Shown: positions 8,420 to 20,280, counted from the stretch's first letter. The stretch is DNA of 64,000 nucleotides from Dactylis glomerata (GCA_007115705.1 QXEO01000236.1:4065434-4129433); one strand, 5' to 3'. A program made the numbers and translations. Notes: a model not told the origin generated them from the sequence alone.

Positions 8420-9703
8420 TGTTAGGGCATTTTCTAGCCTCCCTAGTTTTGTGTGTTAGTTGACAACACCAAGACATTTTACCAAAGTTTTTGTGCAGGA
8501 AGACTGGCCGGATTTTTAGGCCAAAACTGGGCCGGATAATCCGGCCATCCCGGAAAATGACTAAGGACCAGAAGTTCCAGGGTGCGCGTCACCCAGATCT
8601 ATGGGCAGATTATTGGCCGGATTTTTGTCCAAAAGTGGGCCGGATTATCCGCCCCCCGGTGAAAATGGCTAAGGACCAAAAGTTCCAGAGTGCGCGTCAC
8701 CCAGATCCATGGGCGGATTATTGGCCGGATTTTTGTCCAAAAGTGGGCCGGATTATCCGCCCCCCGGTGAAAATGGCTAAGGACCAAAAGTTCCAGAGTG
8801 CGCGTCACCCAGATTCTTGGCCGGATTATTGGCCGGATTTTTGTCCAGAAGTGGGCCGGATTATCCGGTGGCCGGATTTTTGTCCAGAAGTGGGCCGGAT
8901 TATCCGGTGGCCGGATTATCCGGTTCAAGTTTGGGCCGGATAATCCGGTCCCTGGAGGCTGCAACAGATACATTCGGGAAGGGGTATTTATACCCCCTCC
9001 CCTCTTCTTCTCCTGCTTGCTCGTCCTTATCAAGAAGAAGACACTATTTGGAGCCAACCCCACTGCAAGATCTCCACCCTCAACCACCCAAAGTCTTAGA
9101 TCTTTGGAGGATCGAAGGAGGAGGTCCCGATCTACATCTCCACCGAAGGAATTTCTATTTCCCCTCCTTTTGCTTGAGGGATTTGTTCCTAGTGGTTCTT
9201 TGGAAACACTAGGTGATTTGTTTCGAGATTTCTCTAGTCTTTGTGGATTCTAGCCTCCGTGGCTTTCTTGGGAGCCTCCAATTCAGTTGTGGATGTGTGC
9301 CCCAATCTCCGTGTAAGGGATTCGGTGAGTTCCCCCAATACCACCGCTTAGTGGAACGAGCTAGCCTCCGTGGCTTGCTCACCGGAGAATAAGGTGAGCC
9401 TCCGTGGCGTTGGTCGACTCCGTGTCACCACACCTCTCCAACGTAGACGTACTTCCCCTCAAAGGGAAGGAACTACGGGAATACATCCTTGTGTCTCCGG
9501 TCTCCGCTCCTCGGTTATTTCTTGCCCGAACTCACTTACTTGTTTACTTGTTTACTTGTTCACTTGCTTGCTTGCCACTTAGGAAATTCACCTAGTTGCA
9601 CATCTAGAGAATTTACTTTGTGTCAAGCCTAAAATTGAAAAAGGTAAAATTTTGTGTAGCGCCTATTCACCCCCCCCTCTAGTCGCCCGTGGGACCCCTT
9701 TCA
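8420..9703 (+). repeat. 3' LTR of E1 (about 1284 bp)
   Basis: Starts TGTTAGGGCA straight after the polypurine tract and ends CCCCTTTCA, where Athila gag resumes. U3 holds many RM boxes (8506-8949), partly within a tandem array. The TATA box is TATTTATA at 8985-8992. The end has a C-run (near 9668-9678), matching the poly-C integrase signal reported for Sireviruses. Confidence 0.88.
8545..8908 (+). repeat. Tandem arrays in E1 U3: 108-bp unit x3 and 39-bp unit x2
   Basis: A 108-bp unit starts at about 8553, 8661 and 8769 (marker GAAAATGRCTAAGGACCA); each copy ends in a CCGGATTATCCG palindrome. Two 39-bp units follow at 8831-8869 and 8870-8908, each carrying one full palindrome. The array multiplies putative factor-binding sites upstream of the TATA box and also creates spurious open frames. 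Confidence 0.85.
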
Positions 9704-10285
9704 AAAGTTATATATCCGATTACGATCTTTATGAATTTCACTTGGAGGATAAAACTTGGAATAAAAGAGAGACACAATTTCCTCCCATGCAATAGATGGA
9801 CCATCTTCAAGCAGCCGATACCATTCCTCAGCTCTGCCTTTCAGTGAAAAACAGAATAACTTCTTCTTAACTTCGTTCATTGAAATACCTGCACACTGGA
9901 ACAACTCGCATAATTCATGTATAAAAAGCAAATGATCACCAGGATGGACAGTTCCATCTCCTAAATAGCAGGTATCCCTGACACGTTTAACAATTTTCAT
10001 AGGTATTTTAAAAGAACGAAGATCACGAACATCATTAGACTCATCACATATGGGAGATAAAATATCATCAGAGCAAACTTTCTCCACTACAGCTGGGGGA
10101 CTAAAAATATCATACTCAACAAAACCAGCTTCCCCAAGCTTAGACTTTTCTATAGCATTAGCATTAACAGTATTCAAAGCATTCGTACTAATAACATTGC
10201 TATGCGAAATAAGCTCCAAAGGATTTTCAATTTTCACTTCAAATCTAAAATCAGGAAAAAGACTAAAGAACTCTTTGTTTTCCAT
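9704..10285 (-). CDS. gag: Athila-type Gag N-terminus of G3, truncated by E1
   Basis: The ATG at 10285 opens 194 codons that stop being Gag where the E1 LTR begins. The C-terminal part of the piece carries the retrotransposon Gag core (L-K-G-R-A-E-E-W-Y, then F-Y-P-P-S) typical of the Athila/Tat side of Gypsy. It lies 113 nt after the primer site, the usual leader distance. The remainder of the gene is beyond the left edge, so the element is disrupted. Confidence 0.8.
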
Positions 10286-10397
10286 TAAACCTAACTAGTG
10301 AAAATAAAAACAAGAAACAAAAAGATGTAATTGCAGAATCTAAAGGAAATAACTCCGAGTACTCACACAGGAGGATGTGAGTACCTTTTACCTTACC

Positions 10398-10415
10398 TCC
10401 CCGGCAACGGCGCCA
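10398..10415 (-). promoter_or_regulatory. G3 primer binding site, tRNA-Asp type
   Basis: The minus strand reads TGGCGCCGTTGCCGGGGA just after the LTR end, close to the plant tRNA-Asp 3' complement used by Athila elements. It marks the 5' LTR boundary and orientation. Confidence 0.75.
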
Positions 10416-10425
10416 GAAAAGAGCT

Positions 10426-10842
10426 TGATGTCTACGCACTTCTATTCTTGTAGACACTTGTTGGGCCTCCAAGTGCAGAGGTTTATAGAACAGCAGCAAG
10501 TTTCCCTTAAGTGGATCACCCAAGGTTTATCGAACTCAGGGAGGAAGAGGTCAAAGCTATCCCTCTCAAGCAACCCTGCAATTACGATACAGAAAGTCTC
10601 TTGTGTCCCCAACACACCCAATACACTTGTCAAATGTATAGGTGCACTAGTTCGGCGAAGAGATAGTGAAATACAAGTGGTATAGATGATTATAAGTAGC
10701 AAACGTGATGTGAAATAAATATCGCTGCGAGCAAACAAGTAACAAAATAGCAAGTAAACGGTGTGCAATGCTTGGAAACAAGGCCTAGGGATCATACTTT
10801 CACTAGTGGACACACTCCCAACAATATAACATGACTGAATAA
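10426..10842 (-). repeat. G3 5' LTR, 3' portion
   Basis: End of the LTR (terminating ...GACATCA on the minus strand), separated from its start (23901-25024) by G4. The homologous stretch in G1 is about 53120-53526. Bases 10838-10842 (AATAA) are the left target-site copy of G4. Confidence 0.85.
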
Positions 10843-13800
10843 TGTGGCGACCTCAAATTTGATAACAAATTCGAAGTGCCCGTTATGTATTCCACCGCAA
10901 TCCCAGAATCATTGTTGCGATATACATAACGTAGTTGGTAACCAGTTCCATAGACATTACAATACGATGATTCAAATACAATGGTCATATAGACCAAGTC
11001 ATATTACAACACAATATAGCAGCGGAAATAACGTCTTCGGCCCATGCCTTCTCCCTACAGGCAAATGGCGACTCACGGAGACGAGCTTAGTTCTGGTACT
11101 CTTCTTCATACCCTTCCTCCTGGTATTCCTCCCCATAGTCTGGCCAAGTTGATAGCCAGGGACACAGCCGTGAGTACATTGGATGCACTCGCAAACCATC
11201 TTATAAATGAAAGGATGAAGTAGATGTGCAAGGTTGGGGTATAGTGGACTGAGCACTAAGTTGGTTTGCAAAAGCTAGTTTTATTTCCCAAGAATGCTCA
11301 TTTGTAGAAAAGAGGTTTAGTTCTCTAAGTTCATTCTAAGAGGGACTTCAATGTGTCAAGATCAAGGTCAAGTCATGTCAATTCAAATTCATGTCATTCA
11401 CCAAGTTCACCCTTGTTATTTTTAATCTTGACAAAAGCCAGGTAGAGTTTGCCAACCGTCCATGACCGAGGACTCGGCTATTCGAATAGTTTGAAACCTC
11501 TGCAGAGGGGTACACTTTACCCACAAGATTCGATACATCTGCCGGGAGAAATCCACGGTTCGCTATACCCAAAGGTATGCGGCTTTCAGATAATCAAACA
11601 AAGTCTTTCACTTGCTCATCCTAGTATAGGATCCTTCCCTAGAGCCCGGGATACGGACTTCCCGCTCCGGCGCCTCTAGTTCTGCCCATCCCGGGTACCG
11701 GGTTAGTGAATCCACTTGGTCAAGAAGTATCCGCCCATGGAGTCCTCCCATGAAGATTTAATACAAGACCTCCCATACTAAGATAAACAAGCTACGGATT
11801 AAGCCCCTTCCCATATAGGGGTAACGTGGTTGTATGGTATAATTGGCACCCATGTACATCACTCGTTGTCAATTGAGAAATACATTTCATAGTTCTTAGT
11901 CAAGATTATTTTCTTTCATAAAGCCATCATGGAGGAGCAATCTCCCATTTCAAGTTTAAATTTCAAGTCACCACCTTTCAAATGGGGTTCCTCCAGAGAT
12001 AGCCTCAACTTTTATTAGCGACTAAGCAACTACATTGAGTGATAGTCCTACTACTATGGTTGGATAAACTCAGCTTGATGCTCTTGATAACCAAGACATC
12101 AATATGCTTCTATCATTCTACTCTAGCAATTCAATCATGCAATTTACTTCTATCATTCTACTCTAGCAATTCAATCATGCAATTTACTTAAAACAAGTAG
12201 AATGCAATATTAAAACTAGGTAGTGGGAGTATGAATCAAAAGATGGCTTGCCTTGGTTGGCAAAGTGTCCGGGGTTCTCTTCTTCTTCTTGATAATAATA
12301 ATCCCCTCCAATATCCTCCTCGGCAACACTAGCGTCTAATAACGAATAAACACAAAGCACACCATCACTTCACCAAACCAACAACACACCAAGCACACAT
12401 TCTTGTTTGCTAACCAAGCATTTAGGTTGCATTGCTATGGGGTTGGATTGTAAGTTTTTCTTCTAAGTTTTTCTTCAAGTGTGCAAGCTAGTTTCTCTAC
12501 TAGGGAGCATAGGTGGTCCACTTGTGCAGCATTGGTGTTGATTTAGGGTTACTAAGACAAGTTTAGGTGGGAATAATCCACTAAGTGAAATGGTAAAGAG
12601 GGCAATTAATTCTAAGTGTGCACTAGTGATCTATCATTTTATGCTAACAAATAGGTTTGGGTTAGGGTCTAAATGATCACACTAATATGGTTTGGGGTAG
12701 ATTAGTGTTGACTAACAGTAAGAGGGGTCATTAGTAAGTTCACATTTTAATTTTCATGATTTTTGATAGCTTAAATAATTTTCTAGAAATCTTTCATTAA
12801 TTAACAAGCTAGGGTCACACTATTCATATCCAATTTTATTCCTAACTGATTTTTAAATCTAACCAGTACTATTGGATAGAGTATTTTCTAAGCTTTCCAA
12901 CGAATATTTATTTGCTAAATTTGGACTTATAAAACTCTAGGAATTTGAATTTGAAAATCCCATTTGAAACAGTTTTGAAATAAAAGAAAAGGGCGGGAAT
13001 TAATTAAAACGGTTCGGACCGAAACTTCACTAGCCAGGCCCAGTCCAGACGAAACCCGAACGGGCCGGCCCAGAAAACGTTTCGCGCGGGGAAAAAAGAA
13101 TAACAGGGGAGCTGACAGGTGGGGTCTCGCTGTCAGTTCACTTAACGGTTCCCGAATCGGTATGCTAGCGTCGGATTAGAATCGGACGGCTCCCAGTCAT
13201 CGTCTCGACGAGAAAGGGGCGGAGCTCACCTGCGAGCAGCGAAGACCGTTCGACGGCGAGGGAGTGGCGTAGAGGAAGCAGGGCTCGTCGGCGACGTGCG
13301 GGATTGGCGGCGGTTCGTCTCCTCCTCCGATTCCCTGCAGAAGCTGGCCTCCAGGTGGTCGGACGTGGCGGCGCTGCTCCTGTCCAGTACCGCGCCGGCG
13401 AGGTTGGCTACGGCGAAGCAGAGCGAGAGGGAGAGAGTGGCGATGTCTGGGAGGTAGCTGGGAGTGAGGTGCCTTGCTTCGTTTGATCGAGGGGGCTTTT
13501 TATAGGCCGAGGCGGCAGGGACAAGCTCGGCCAGAAGCTCGCCGTTGCGGGGGTCCTGGCGGTGCGTGAAGCTTCCTCCGGTCACGGCAGCCACGCTCGC
13601 GTGCTGGGGAGTTACTGGGTCGGCCGCGGGGGACTGTGGGTCGCCTCTGGCGCCTTCACGTTGGTCGGCATCGCGCGGGACAGTGGGTTCCTGGGAGGGG
13701 GCCCTGGTTGCAAACCTCGCCGTTCCTCCGTTTCTCCTGGCTTGGGTCGGGGCAGAGGGGGCTGGGATCGGTCGAGGGGTGGCCAGAGGGTATGGCTACA

Positions 13801-14462
13801 GCGCTTGGTCGCGCTTAGAACAGTGCAGCACAGTGGGGTTGATCTCACTCGATTTTCTTCTGCCACCGTTCGACGAAATGCTCACAAGAATTCAAAATTC
13901 GAATTTTTCAAATTTGCCACTTTGGGTGCTCATCATATTGGATAAGGTACCCAGGCATATTTTTGTTCTGGAGAAATAATGAGCTTTGCAAAAATTTATA
14001 TTTCAAATTTGAAATGGTTTCTGTTTCAGATTCAAACTTTGGCTCAAGTTTGAGTGGTGTTCTGGTTTGAAATTTTGGTAGATCTTTGTTGGTTGAGTTA
14101 GTCCATAACTTGGTTAAGCTCAACTAAAAGGTGAAACCTGCAGGTGAGCTGTAGATTTCTTAATATAAGGGCTCAAAGTGGTGTAGTCATTAACAGTTTC
14201 TAGATCATCTTTTCCTTCTCTTTTTCTTTCTTATTTTTATTTCTGGTTGCTTTGGTTCTTATAATCTTTCTCAATTGCTTCTATTGGTTCAATTAGAATT
14301 ATCTAACCAATGCTCAAGCAAAAAGAACACACATAAAAATCATAGAAATACAAATAAAGAGAATACATGTATGCATGCAATATTGAAGAAAAAGTTTTAT
14401 TTGGGTCCAATTTTTGACTCTTTATTTAATAAGAGTTGGGTTACAAATTCTGAGTTGTTACA
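10843..14462 (-). repeat. G4 3' LTR (3620 bp)
   Basis: Left copy in the window, 3' in element sense. The minus-strand TATA box CTATAAAAAG is at about 13496-13504. GC-rich sequence follows (13200-13800), giving several meaningless open frames. A 40-bp direct duplication (TTCTATCATTCTACTCTAGC...) lies at about 12107-12186. I find no coding content. Confidence 0.93.
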
Positions 14463-14482
14463 ATCTTCCCCCCTTAAAAAGA
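14463..14482 (-). other. G4 polypurine tract
   Basis: The minus strand reads TTTTTAAGGGGGGAAGAT directly before the LTR (TGTAACAACTC). It primes plus-strand synthesis and confirms the orientation of G4. Confidence 0.8.
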
Positions 14483-14505
14483 ATCTCGTCCCCGAGATTC
14501 ACTAA

Positions 14506-17500
14506 TTAAGAACTGAAAAGATTGGGAAATTCTTTCTGAAGGTAATCTTCTCGTTCCCAAGTGGCTTCATCTTCGGTGTGATTACTCCACTGAACTTTCA
14601 GGAATTTGATGCTTCGGGTTCGAGTGGTTCGATAAGCTTCTTCAAGGATACGGATAGGCATTTCACGATAGGTCAAGTCCTTGTTGATGTCCACAGAACG
14701 GTGATCAATATTCTTGAAGACTTCGGGCTTCTCCGGAACTTCAAGACATTTCCGAAGTAACGACACGTGAAAGACATCGTGTACTTCAGACAATTCAGGG
14801 GGCATTTCCAACTGATAAGACACTTCTCCTCTGCGGTCTAGTATCTTGAAGGGTCCAATATATCTTGGGGCAAGCTTTCCTTTTACTTGGAATCTTTGCA
14901 TTCCCTTGAGAGGTGATACTCTAAGATAAACAAAATCTCCAATCTGGAAGATCAATTCTCGACGTCTCTTGTCGGCATAACTCTTTTGTCTTGATTGGGC
15001 TGCCTTGAGGTATTCACGAATTATGCGAACTTTCTCCTCGGCCTCTTGCAGCATATCTGGTCCAAAAATCTGGCTGTCTCCGGTTTCTGACCAATTCAGA
15101 GGGGTTCGACACTTTCTTCCGTACAAAGCTTCAAAGGGGGCCATTTGCAAACTGGCTTGATAACTGTTGTTGTAGGAAAACTCCGCGAAAGGCAGACAAT
15201 CTTCCCACTTAGCTCCATAAGCTAGGACACAGGCTCTCAACATATCTTCAAGTATTTGATTTACTCTTTCAGTCTGTCCATCAGTCTGAGGGTGGTAAGC
15301 GGTGCTGAAGGCTAACTTGGTTCCCAAAGCTTGATGTAAGCTTTTCCAAAATCTCGAGGTGAATTGGGTTCCTCGATCAGAAACGATGGTTTTAGGAACT
15401 CCATGCAAACTGACAATTCTGGATAGGTACAGATCTGCTAGCTGATCTGAGCGATGAGTGGTCTTGACAGGAATAAAGTGGGCCACTTTGGTTAGTCTAT
15501 CCACAATGACCCAAATAGAGTCATTTCCACGGCCAGACTTTGGAAATCCAGTGATGAAATCCATTCCAACAGATTCCCACTTCCATTCCGGAACTTGCAA
15601 AGGTTGCAGCAAACCAGCAGGACGTTGATGTTCAGCCTTGACTCTTTGGCAGATATCACACTTGGATATAAACGATGCAATCTCGCGCTTCATTCCATGC
15701 CACCAAAATTGTTCCTTCAAATCTTGGTACATCTTAGTTCCACCGGGGTGGATGGAGTAAGGTGTCTCATGGGCTTCCTTCATAATTACTTCCTTCAATT
15801 CTGAGTCAGCGGGCACACAAATACGGCCTTTGTACCAAAGAACTCCTTGATCATCTTCTTCAAATCCTGGCACCTTGCCGGAACCAATTCTGCGCTTGAT
15901 TCCTTCAATACTCTCATTTCCCTTCTGGGCTTCTTTGATTTGGTTCAACAAGGTGGGTTGGAACTCAAGGTTGGCGAGAAATCCTTGACTGACTAGTTCC
16001 AATCCAAATCTTTCAAACTCTTGGTGTAACATAGGTTGCTCTTCCTTGATCCTCATATTCAACGAACACGGCTTTCTACTCAACGCATCGGCCACTACAT
16101 TGGCCTTACCAGGGTGATAGTGAATTTCCAGATCATAATCCTTGATCAACTCTATCCATCTCCTTTGCCTCATGTTCAACTCCTTTTGGGTGAAAATATA
16201 CTTCAAACTCTTGTGGTCCGAATAGATCTCACAGCGGTTGCCCATCAAATAATGCCTCCAAGTCTTCAAAGCTAGAACAACGGCTGCTAACTCTAGATCA
16301 TGGGTTGGATAATTTTCTTCATGAGGTTTAAGCTGCCTAGAGAGGTAAGCTATGACCTTTCCTTCTTGCATCAGTACGCAACCAAGTCCAAGTTTGGAAG
16401 CGTCGCAATAGACATCAAAATTCTTGGTGATATCGGCATGGTTAGGACAGGGGCGGTCACTAATCGCTTCTTGAGCTCTTGAAAACTCTCTTCACACTTA
16501 GGGGTCCATTCAAACTTCTTGTCCTTCTTCAATAATTGGGTCATCGGACGGGCAATACTGGAAAATCCTTCGACGAACTTGCGGTAATATCCCGCTAATC
16601 CGAGAAAACCTCTAACTTCCGTTTGAGTGGTAGGGGCTTCCCATTCCAGGACTGATTTGATCTTCTTGGGATCTACCGATATTCCTCCTGCTGACAGCAC
16701 ATGGCCTAAGAATCCAACCTCCTTCAACCAGAACTCACATTTACTGAACTTAGCATATAGCTGATGCTCTCTTAGGGTCTCTAGAATTAATCTCAAATGG
16801 GTTGCATGCTCTTCTTCGGATTTGGAGTAGATAAGAATGTCGTCGATGAAGACAACAACAAACTTATCCAAGAACTCCATAAAAACCTTATTCATGAGAT
16901 TCATGAAATAAGCAGGGGCATTGGTCAATCCAAATGACATTACGGTGTACTCATACAATCCGTATCGGGTAGTGAAGGCTGTTTTGGGGATATCCGTTGC
17001 ACGGATCTTCAGTTGGTGGTATCCAGTTCTAAGATCTATCTTTGAGAATACTCTGGCTCCAGTCAATTGGTCAAACAAATCTTCAATCTTCGGGAGAGGA
17101 TACTTGTTCTTGATGGTTACATCGTTAAGCTTGCGATAATCAGTGCACAGTCGGCTAGAACCGTCACTTTTATCCACAAACAGAACGGGTGATCTCCAAG
17201 CAGAAGAACTTGGTTGAATTAATCCTTTACTCAACAGGTCATCCAGTTGCTTCTTCAACTCAACTAATTCCGCTGGGTTCATACGATAGGGCCGTTGGGC
17301 TATTGATCCAGTTCCGGGGATAAGCTCAATGATAAACTCAATATCCCGATCCGGTGGCATTCCGGGTAACTCATCGGGAAAGACATCCGGGTATTCACAG
17401 ACGATGGGGACTTGCTCCAGAGTCGGTCCTGAGATACTCTTATGACATCTGGGGATTGGAATGGGTTTAACGGACACATGCTTCACGAAAACTCCATGAC

Positions 17501-19035
17501 TACTCCTCATGGTGATGGTCTTTTTGGCACAATCTATAATTCCTTGGTGTTGGGACATCCAATCCATACCTAAGACTACTTCCAATCCTTTGGTTCCTAA
17601 CACAATCAAACTGGCTAAGAATGAGATCCCATGGATTTCTATGGGTACTGCCAAACAGGTACAACTGGCTTTGGTTACTGACCCGGGAATTTGTACAGAC
17701 ATGACATCTTTCAAGGGTGTGGGTTGAAGTCCACTTTTATCAACGAATAATTGGGTAACAAATGAGTGCGAAGCTCCAGAATCAAACAGAACTCTTGCAA
17801 GAACTGAGTTAACAGGGAACATACCAAGCACCACGTCGGTTGCTTCCTGAGCTTCTTCAACATTCATGTGATTCAGACGGCCTCGAGAGTGAGGCTGGTT
17901 CCTTGGTGGATAGTTCTTGCCATTTCCCACACGGCGCTGTTGCTGAGCAGGAGCAGTAGTCTTGGATGCATCATTCAGCTTCTTGGGGCACTCATTGGAG
18001 TAGTGCCCTTTTTGTCCACACTCATAACATGTAACACCAGACTTGTCACCAGGCTTGGGTAACACAGGGGCGCCATTTGGCCTTGGAGTATTGGTGTTGA
18101 AGTTGTTGCCACTAGGTCTTGGGGGTGCACGGTTGAAGTTGTTTCCGGGCGGGCGGTTAGGATAGTTGGGACGCGGAACAGGTGCAGACGGCCTCATTGG
18201 TCTAGGGGTGAAACTCATTGGCGCATTTCCCCTTGGCTTCTGCGAGTTGCTCGAGTTGCCTTGATACATCATACGGCGCTTGCGGTTCTCGGTAGCTTGC
18301 TTGAGTTTGCCTTCCATCTGAATGGCAGAGTCAACCAATGACTCCAGGTCGGCAAAGGGAATACTAACCAGGACACATTGCATCTCATCATGAAGTCCAT
18401 CCAGAAACCTTTCTTGCTTCTTCTCAGTGGTGTTGGTGTCATCTGGGGCATACCTAGACAAGGTAAGGAACTTGTCACGGTAATCCACCACAGACATGGA
18501 ACCTTGCTTCAGATTTCTGAATTCATCTCTCATCCTTTTAACCAATCCCATAGGAACATGGGCTTTGCTAAACTTGCTCTTGAACTCCTCCCAAGGCATC
18601 ACATACCCTGGGGCTTGCATTGCACGGGTACTGTCCCACCAAGCTCTCGCTGCTCCAGCAAGATAGTGGGTGGTATACAAGACCTTCTCATTTTCACCAA
18701 CTTCGGCGACTGCCAAGTTGTTCTCCATAGTACGGAGCCAGTCATCGGCATCTAAGGGCTCTTCAGACTTAGTGAATATAGGAGGGTTGGTGTTTTGGAA
18801 ACTCCTTAACTTGGATCGGTGCTCTCCATGGCCATGGTTTTCTCCTTCACCATTGCCCTTTTCCATTGTTGTGGCTCGTTGCCATCTGGGTTAACTGCTG
18901 AAGAGTGGCCAAGTTAGCTTGGCGCTCAGCTCGGGCTGCTTCCCGGTCTTCCATGATCAACCTTAGCAATTCGGCCATTTCCGGGTTCGGGGGTGGGGGT
19001 GCTCGCGGCATCTGAAGATAAGGTGTGTAAGACAA
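14506..19035 (-). pseudogene. gag-pol: G4 gag-pol (chromovirus) with two frameshifts
   Basis: Three frames make one Gypsy polyprotein. The Gag N-terminus (19035-18847, 62 aa, E-D-R-E-A-A-R-A-E-R-Q region) shifts frame into 18866-16371: Gag core, CCHC knuckle C-Y-E-C-x4-H-x4-C, protease D-S-G-A-S, reverse transcriptase with F-I-D-D. Near 16433 a single missing base after '...T-M-P' breaks the frame at the start of RNase H. Frame 16371-14506 continues with RNase H, integrase (M-D-F, S-D-R, T-E-R catalytic triad) and a C-terminal chromodomain (W-x3-H-x-E-D-E-A-T-W-E). The chromodomain and very long LTRs place it in Tekay/Del. Sequencing error could explain one frameshift, less easily both. Confidence 0.88.
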
Positions 19036-19285
19036 GAGGGAAAAGCTAATTTGCTAAGACTTAAAGGTACATGGATGATGCAATTTTGTTTTACTAAGGC
19101 CTTAGAGGCCAAATTCAAATTTCATTCATCACTCATCAAACATATCTTACATACGAGTTCACACATTACAAATGGTTTACATCAAACCATTGTGACTCGT
19201 CTACTAGAGAGGGGGATACAACTCACACCTACACGAAGTGAACACTAAAGTGAAACTCATACTAGGTAACACATGGAGCTCGAGT

Positions 19286-20065
19286 CTAAACAGCGGGCTC
19301 CTCGGGGTCTTCCTCCTCGTCACTCACAATGAATCCATTGTGACCATCCTCCGGATCATCGAGGTCCTCCATGAAGTCATCCTCATCACTAATGAGGGCA
19401 TTATCCTCCTTGCGGAGATCAATGCCTTCCTCCTCACCAAGGTGATCCTCAAGACTCTCAATGTACGCAGTCAACTCCGCCACATTGGCCTTCAACTCCT
19501 CGAGGTCCTGTTCCTTCTCATCGCGCTGGCGACGAAGGCTCTTGCGCTCCTTCGCAAGAATCCTGATAGTGCTCCTTGCTTCCACCAGTGCAACGTGCTC
19601 GAGGTTGGCCCTAGTACGGGCACGGTCGGCCTCCTGCTGAGTGGAGTATAGCAAGAAGTCCATGTGGTCGATGTAGGTACTCGGCTCATTCTGCCCGGGC
19701 ATGTTTGCGGGACGCCCATCCGCATCACGCCGAGCAAAGTCCTTGAAGCGTCCTCCCTGAACCTCCTCAACGTGCAGTCCGCATAAGCGGGCGTGCATCT
19801 CCTGCATCGCTCGGACCAAACCATCGGCCCAAGTGTTCTCCACAAGCTCAAACTTGACCCTTGGAGAACCCAACATCCCCTTCTTGCCACGGCAACTAGC
19901 TCGGATGAGCCACCGTAGCTCTCCATCCGGGTGCTCATTGAGCACGGCTCCCTTGAACTCCGGGTACAAACGGTTCAGGAACAAGGTCAAAGTGGTGAGG
20001 TCGCGCTCGAAACAAAGGCTGCCACCTTGGCCCAACTGGTACTGCTCAGTGAATACCAGGGCCAT
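19286..20065 (-). CDS. Extra ORF of G4 between 5' LTR and gag (259 aa)
   Basis: Intact ORF in the element's sense strand, start ATG 20065, about 200 nt after the primer site and 250 nt before gag. The first ~110 residues form a compact mixed domain; residues ~135-205 are a likely coiled coil (A-K-E-R-K-S-L-R-R-Q-R-D-E-K-E-Q), and the last ~45 are strongly acidic. It contains no Gag, zinc knuckle or enzyme motif. Its position means it would be the first ORF on the full-length RNA, so gag would need reinitiation, splicing or leaky scanning. Extra ORFs are known in plant Gypsy elements, mostly the Tat lineage; function unknown. It stays intact although gag-pol is broken. Confidence 0.75.
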   Translation of the reverse strand: MALVFTEQYQLGQGGSLCFERDLTTLTLFLNRLYPEFKGAVLNEHPDGELRWLIRASCRGKKGMLGSPRVKFELVENTWADGLVRAMQEMHARLCGLHVEEVQGGRFKDFARRDADGRPANMPGQNEPSTYIDHMDFLLYSTQQEADRARTRANLEHVALVEARSTIRILAKERKSLRRQRDEKEQDLEELKANVAELTAYIESLEDHLGEEEGIDLRKEDNALISDEDDFMEDLDDPEDGHNGFIVSDEEEDPEEPAV

Positions 20066-20265
20066 CTACAAAATTTTAAATTAGTTCAAGTTAGTGATCA
20101 ACTCAAGTGTGCAAAATTTTAAGTAAGCTCAAACTGAAGTATGTATAAAACTTTGTAACTAGAGAGGAAAGACTAAGCAATTTTTGCAACCGTTCTTGTA
20201 TCTTTCTTTTATCAAGGTTTTGTTTTAACGCCCATTCTAACTAAGGCCTCCTATGGTCAGCCTAG

Positions 20266-20277
20266 GCTCTGATACCA
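20266..20277 (-). promoter_or_regulatory. G4 primer binding site, initiator tRNA-Met type
   Basis: The minus strand reads TGGTATCAGAGC three bases after the LTR end (...CGCCACA), the standard plant iMet primer site. Confidence 0.9.
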
Positions 20278-20280
20278 ACT

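Larger units (their letters stand above)
1..9703 (+). mobile_element. E1: Sirevirus-type Ty1/Copia retrotransposon, 5' end outside window
   Basis: Order on the plus strand is gag (open at the left edge), pol in Copia order (PR-INT-RT-RNaseH), a conserved non-coding block, a third ORF with an intron, clustered polypurine tracts and a 3' LTR. The Sirevirus (SIRE/Maximus) assignment rests on the extended coiled-coil Gag, the extra ORF after pol, multiple polypurine tracts, CGG/CCG palindromes in the LTR and a C-rich LTR end. The element sits inside the gag ORF of Athila-like G3. The right target-site copy appears to be AAAGT (9704-9708); the left copy is outside the window. All coding frames seen are intact apart from the normal gag/pol discontinuity, so it may be a recent insertion, but the 5' LTR needed for dating is not visible. 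Confidence 0.9.

Noticed and set aside
8506..8949. Regularly spaced palindromes resembling a CRISPR array
   Set aside because: Eukaryotic LTR context, spacers are repeated rather than unique, and no cas genes; these are RM boxes in tandem repeats.
8491..9253. Open frames of ~150-160 aa on both strands in the E1 LTR
   Set aside because: They follow the 108-bp tandem array and palindromes and have no independent coding signature.
13226..13979. GC-rich open frames on both strands, duplicated at 22664-23417
   Set aside because: They lie in the two G4 LTRs around and after the promoter; open in several frames because of composition.
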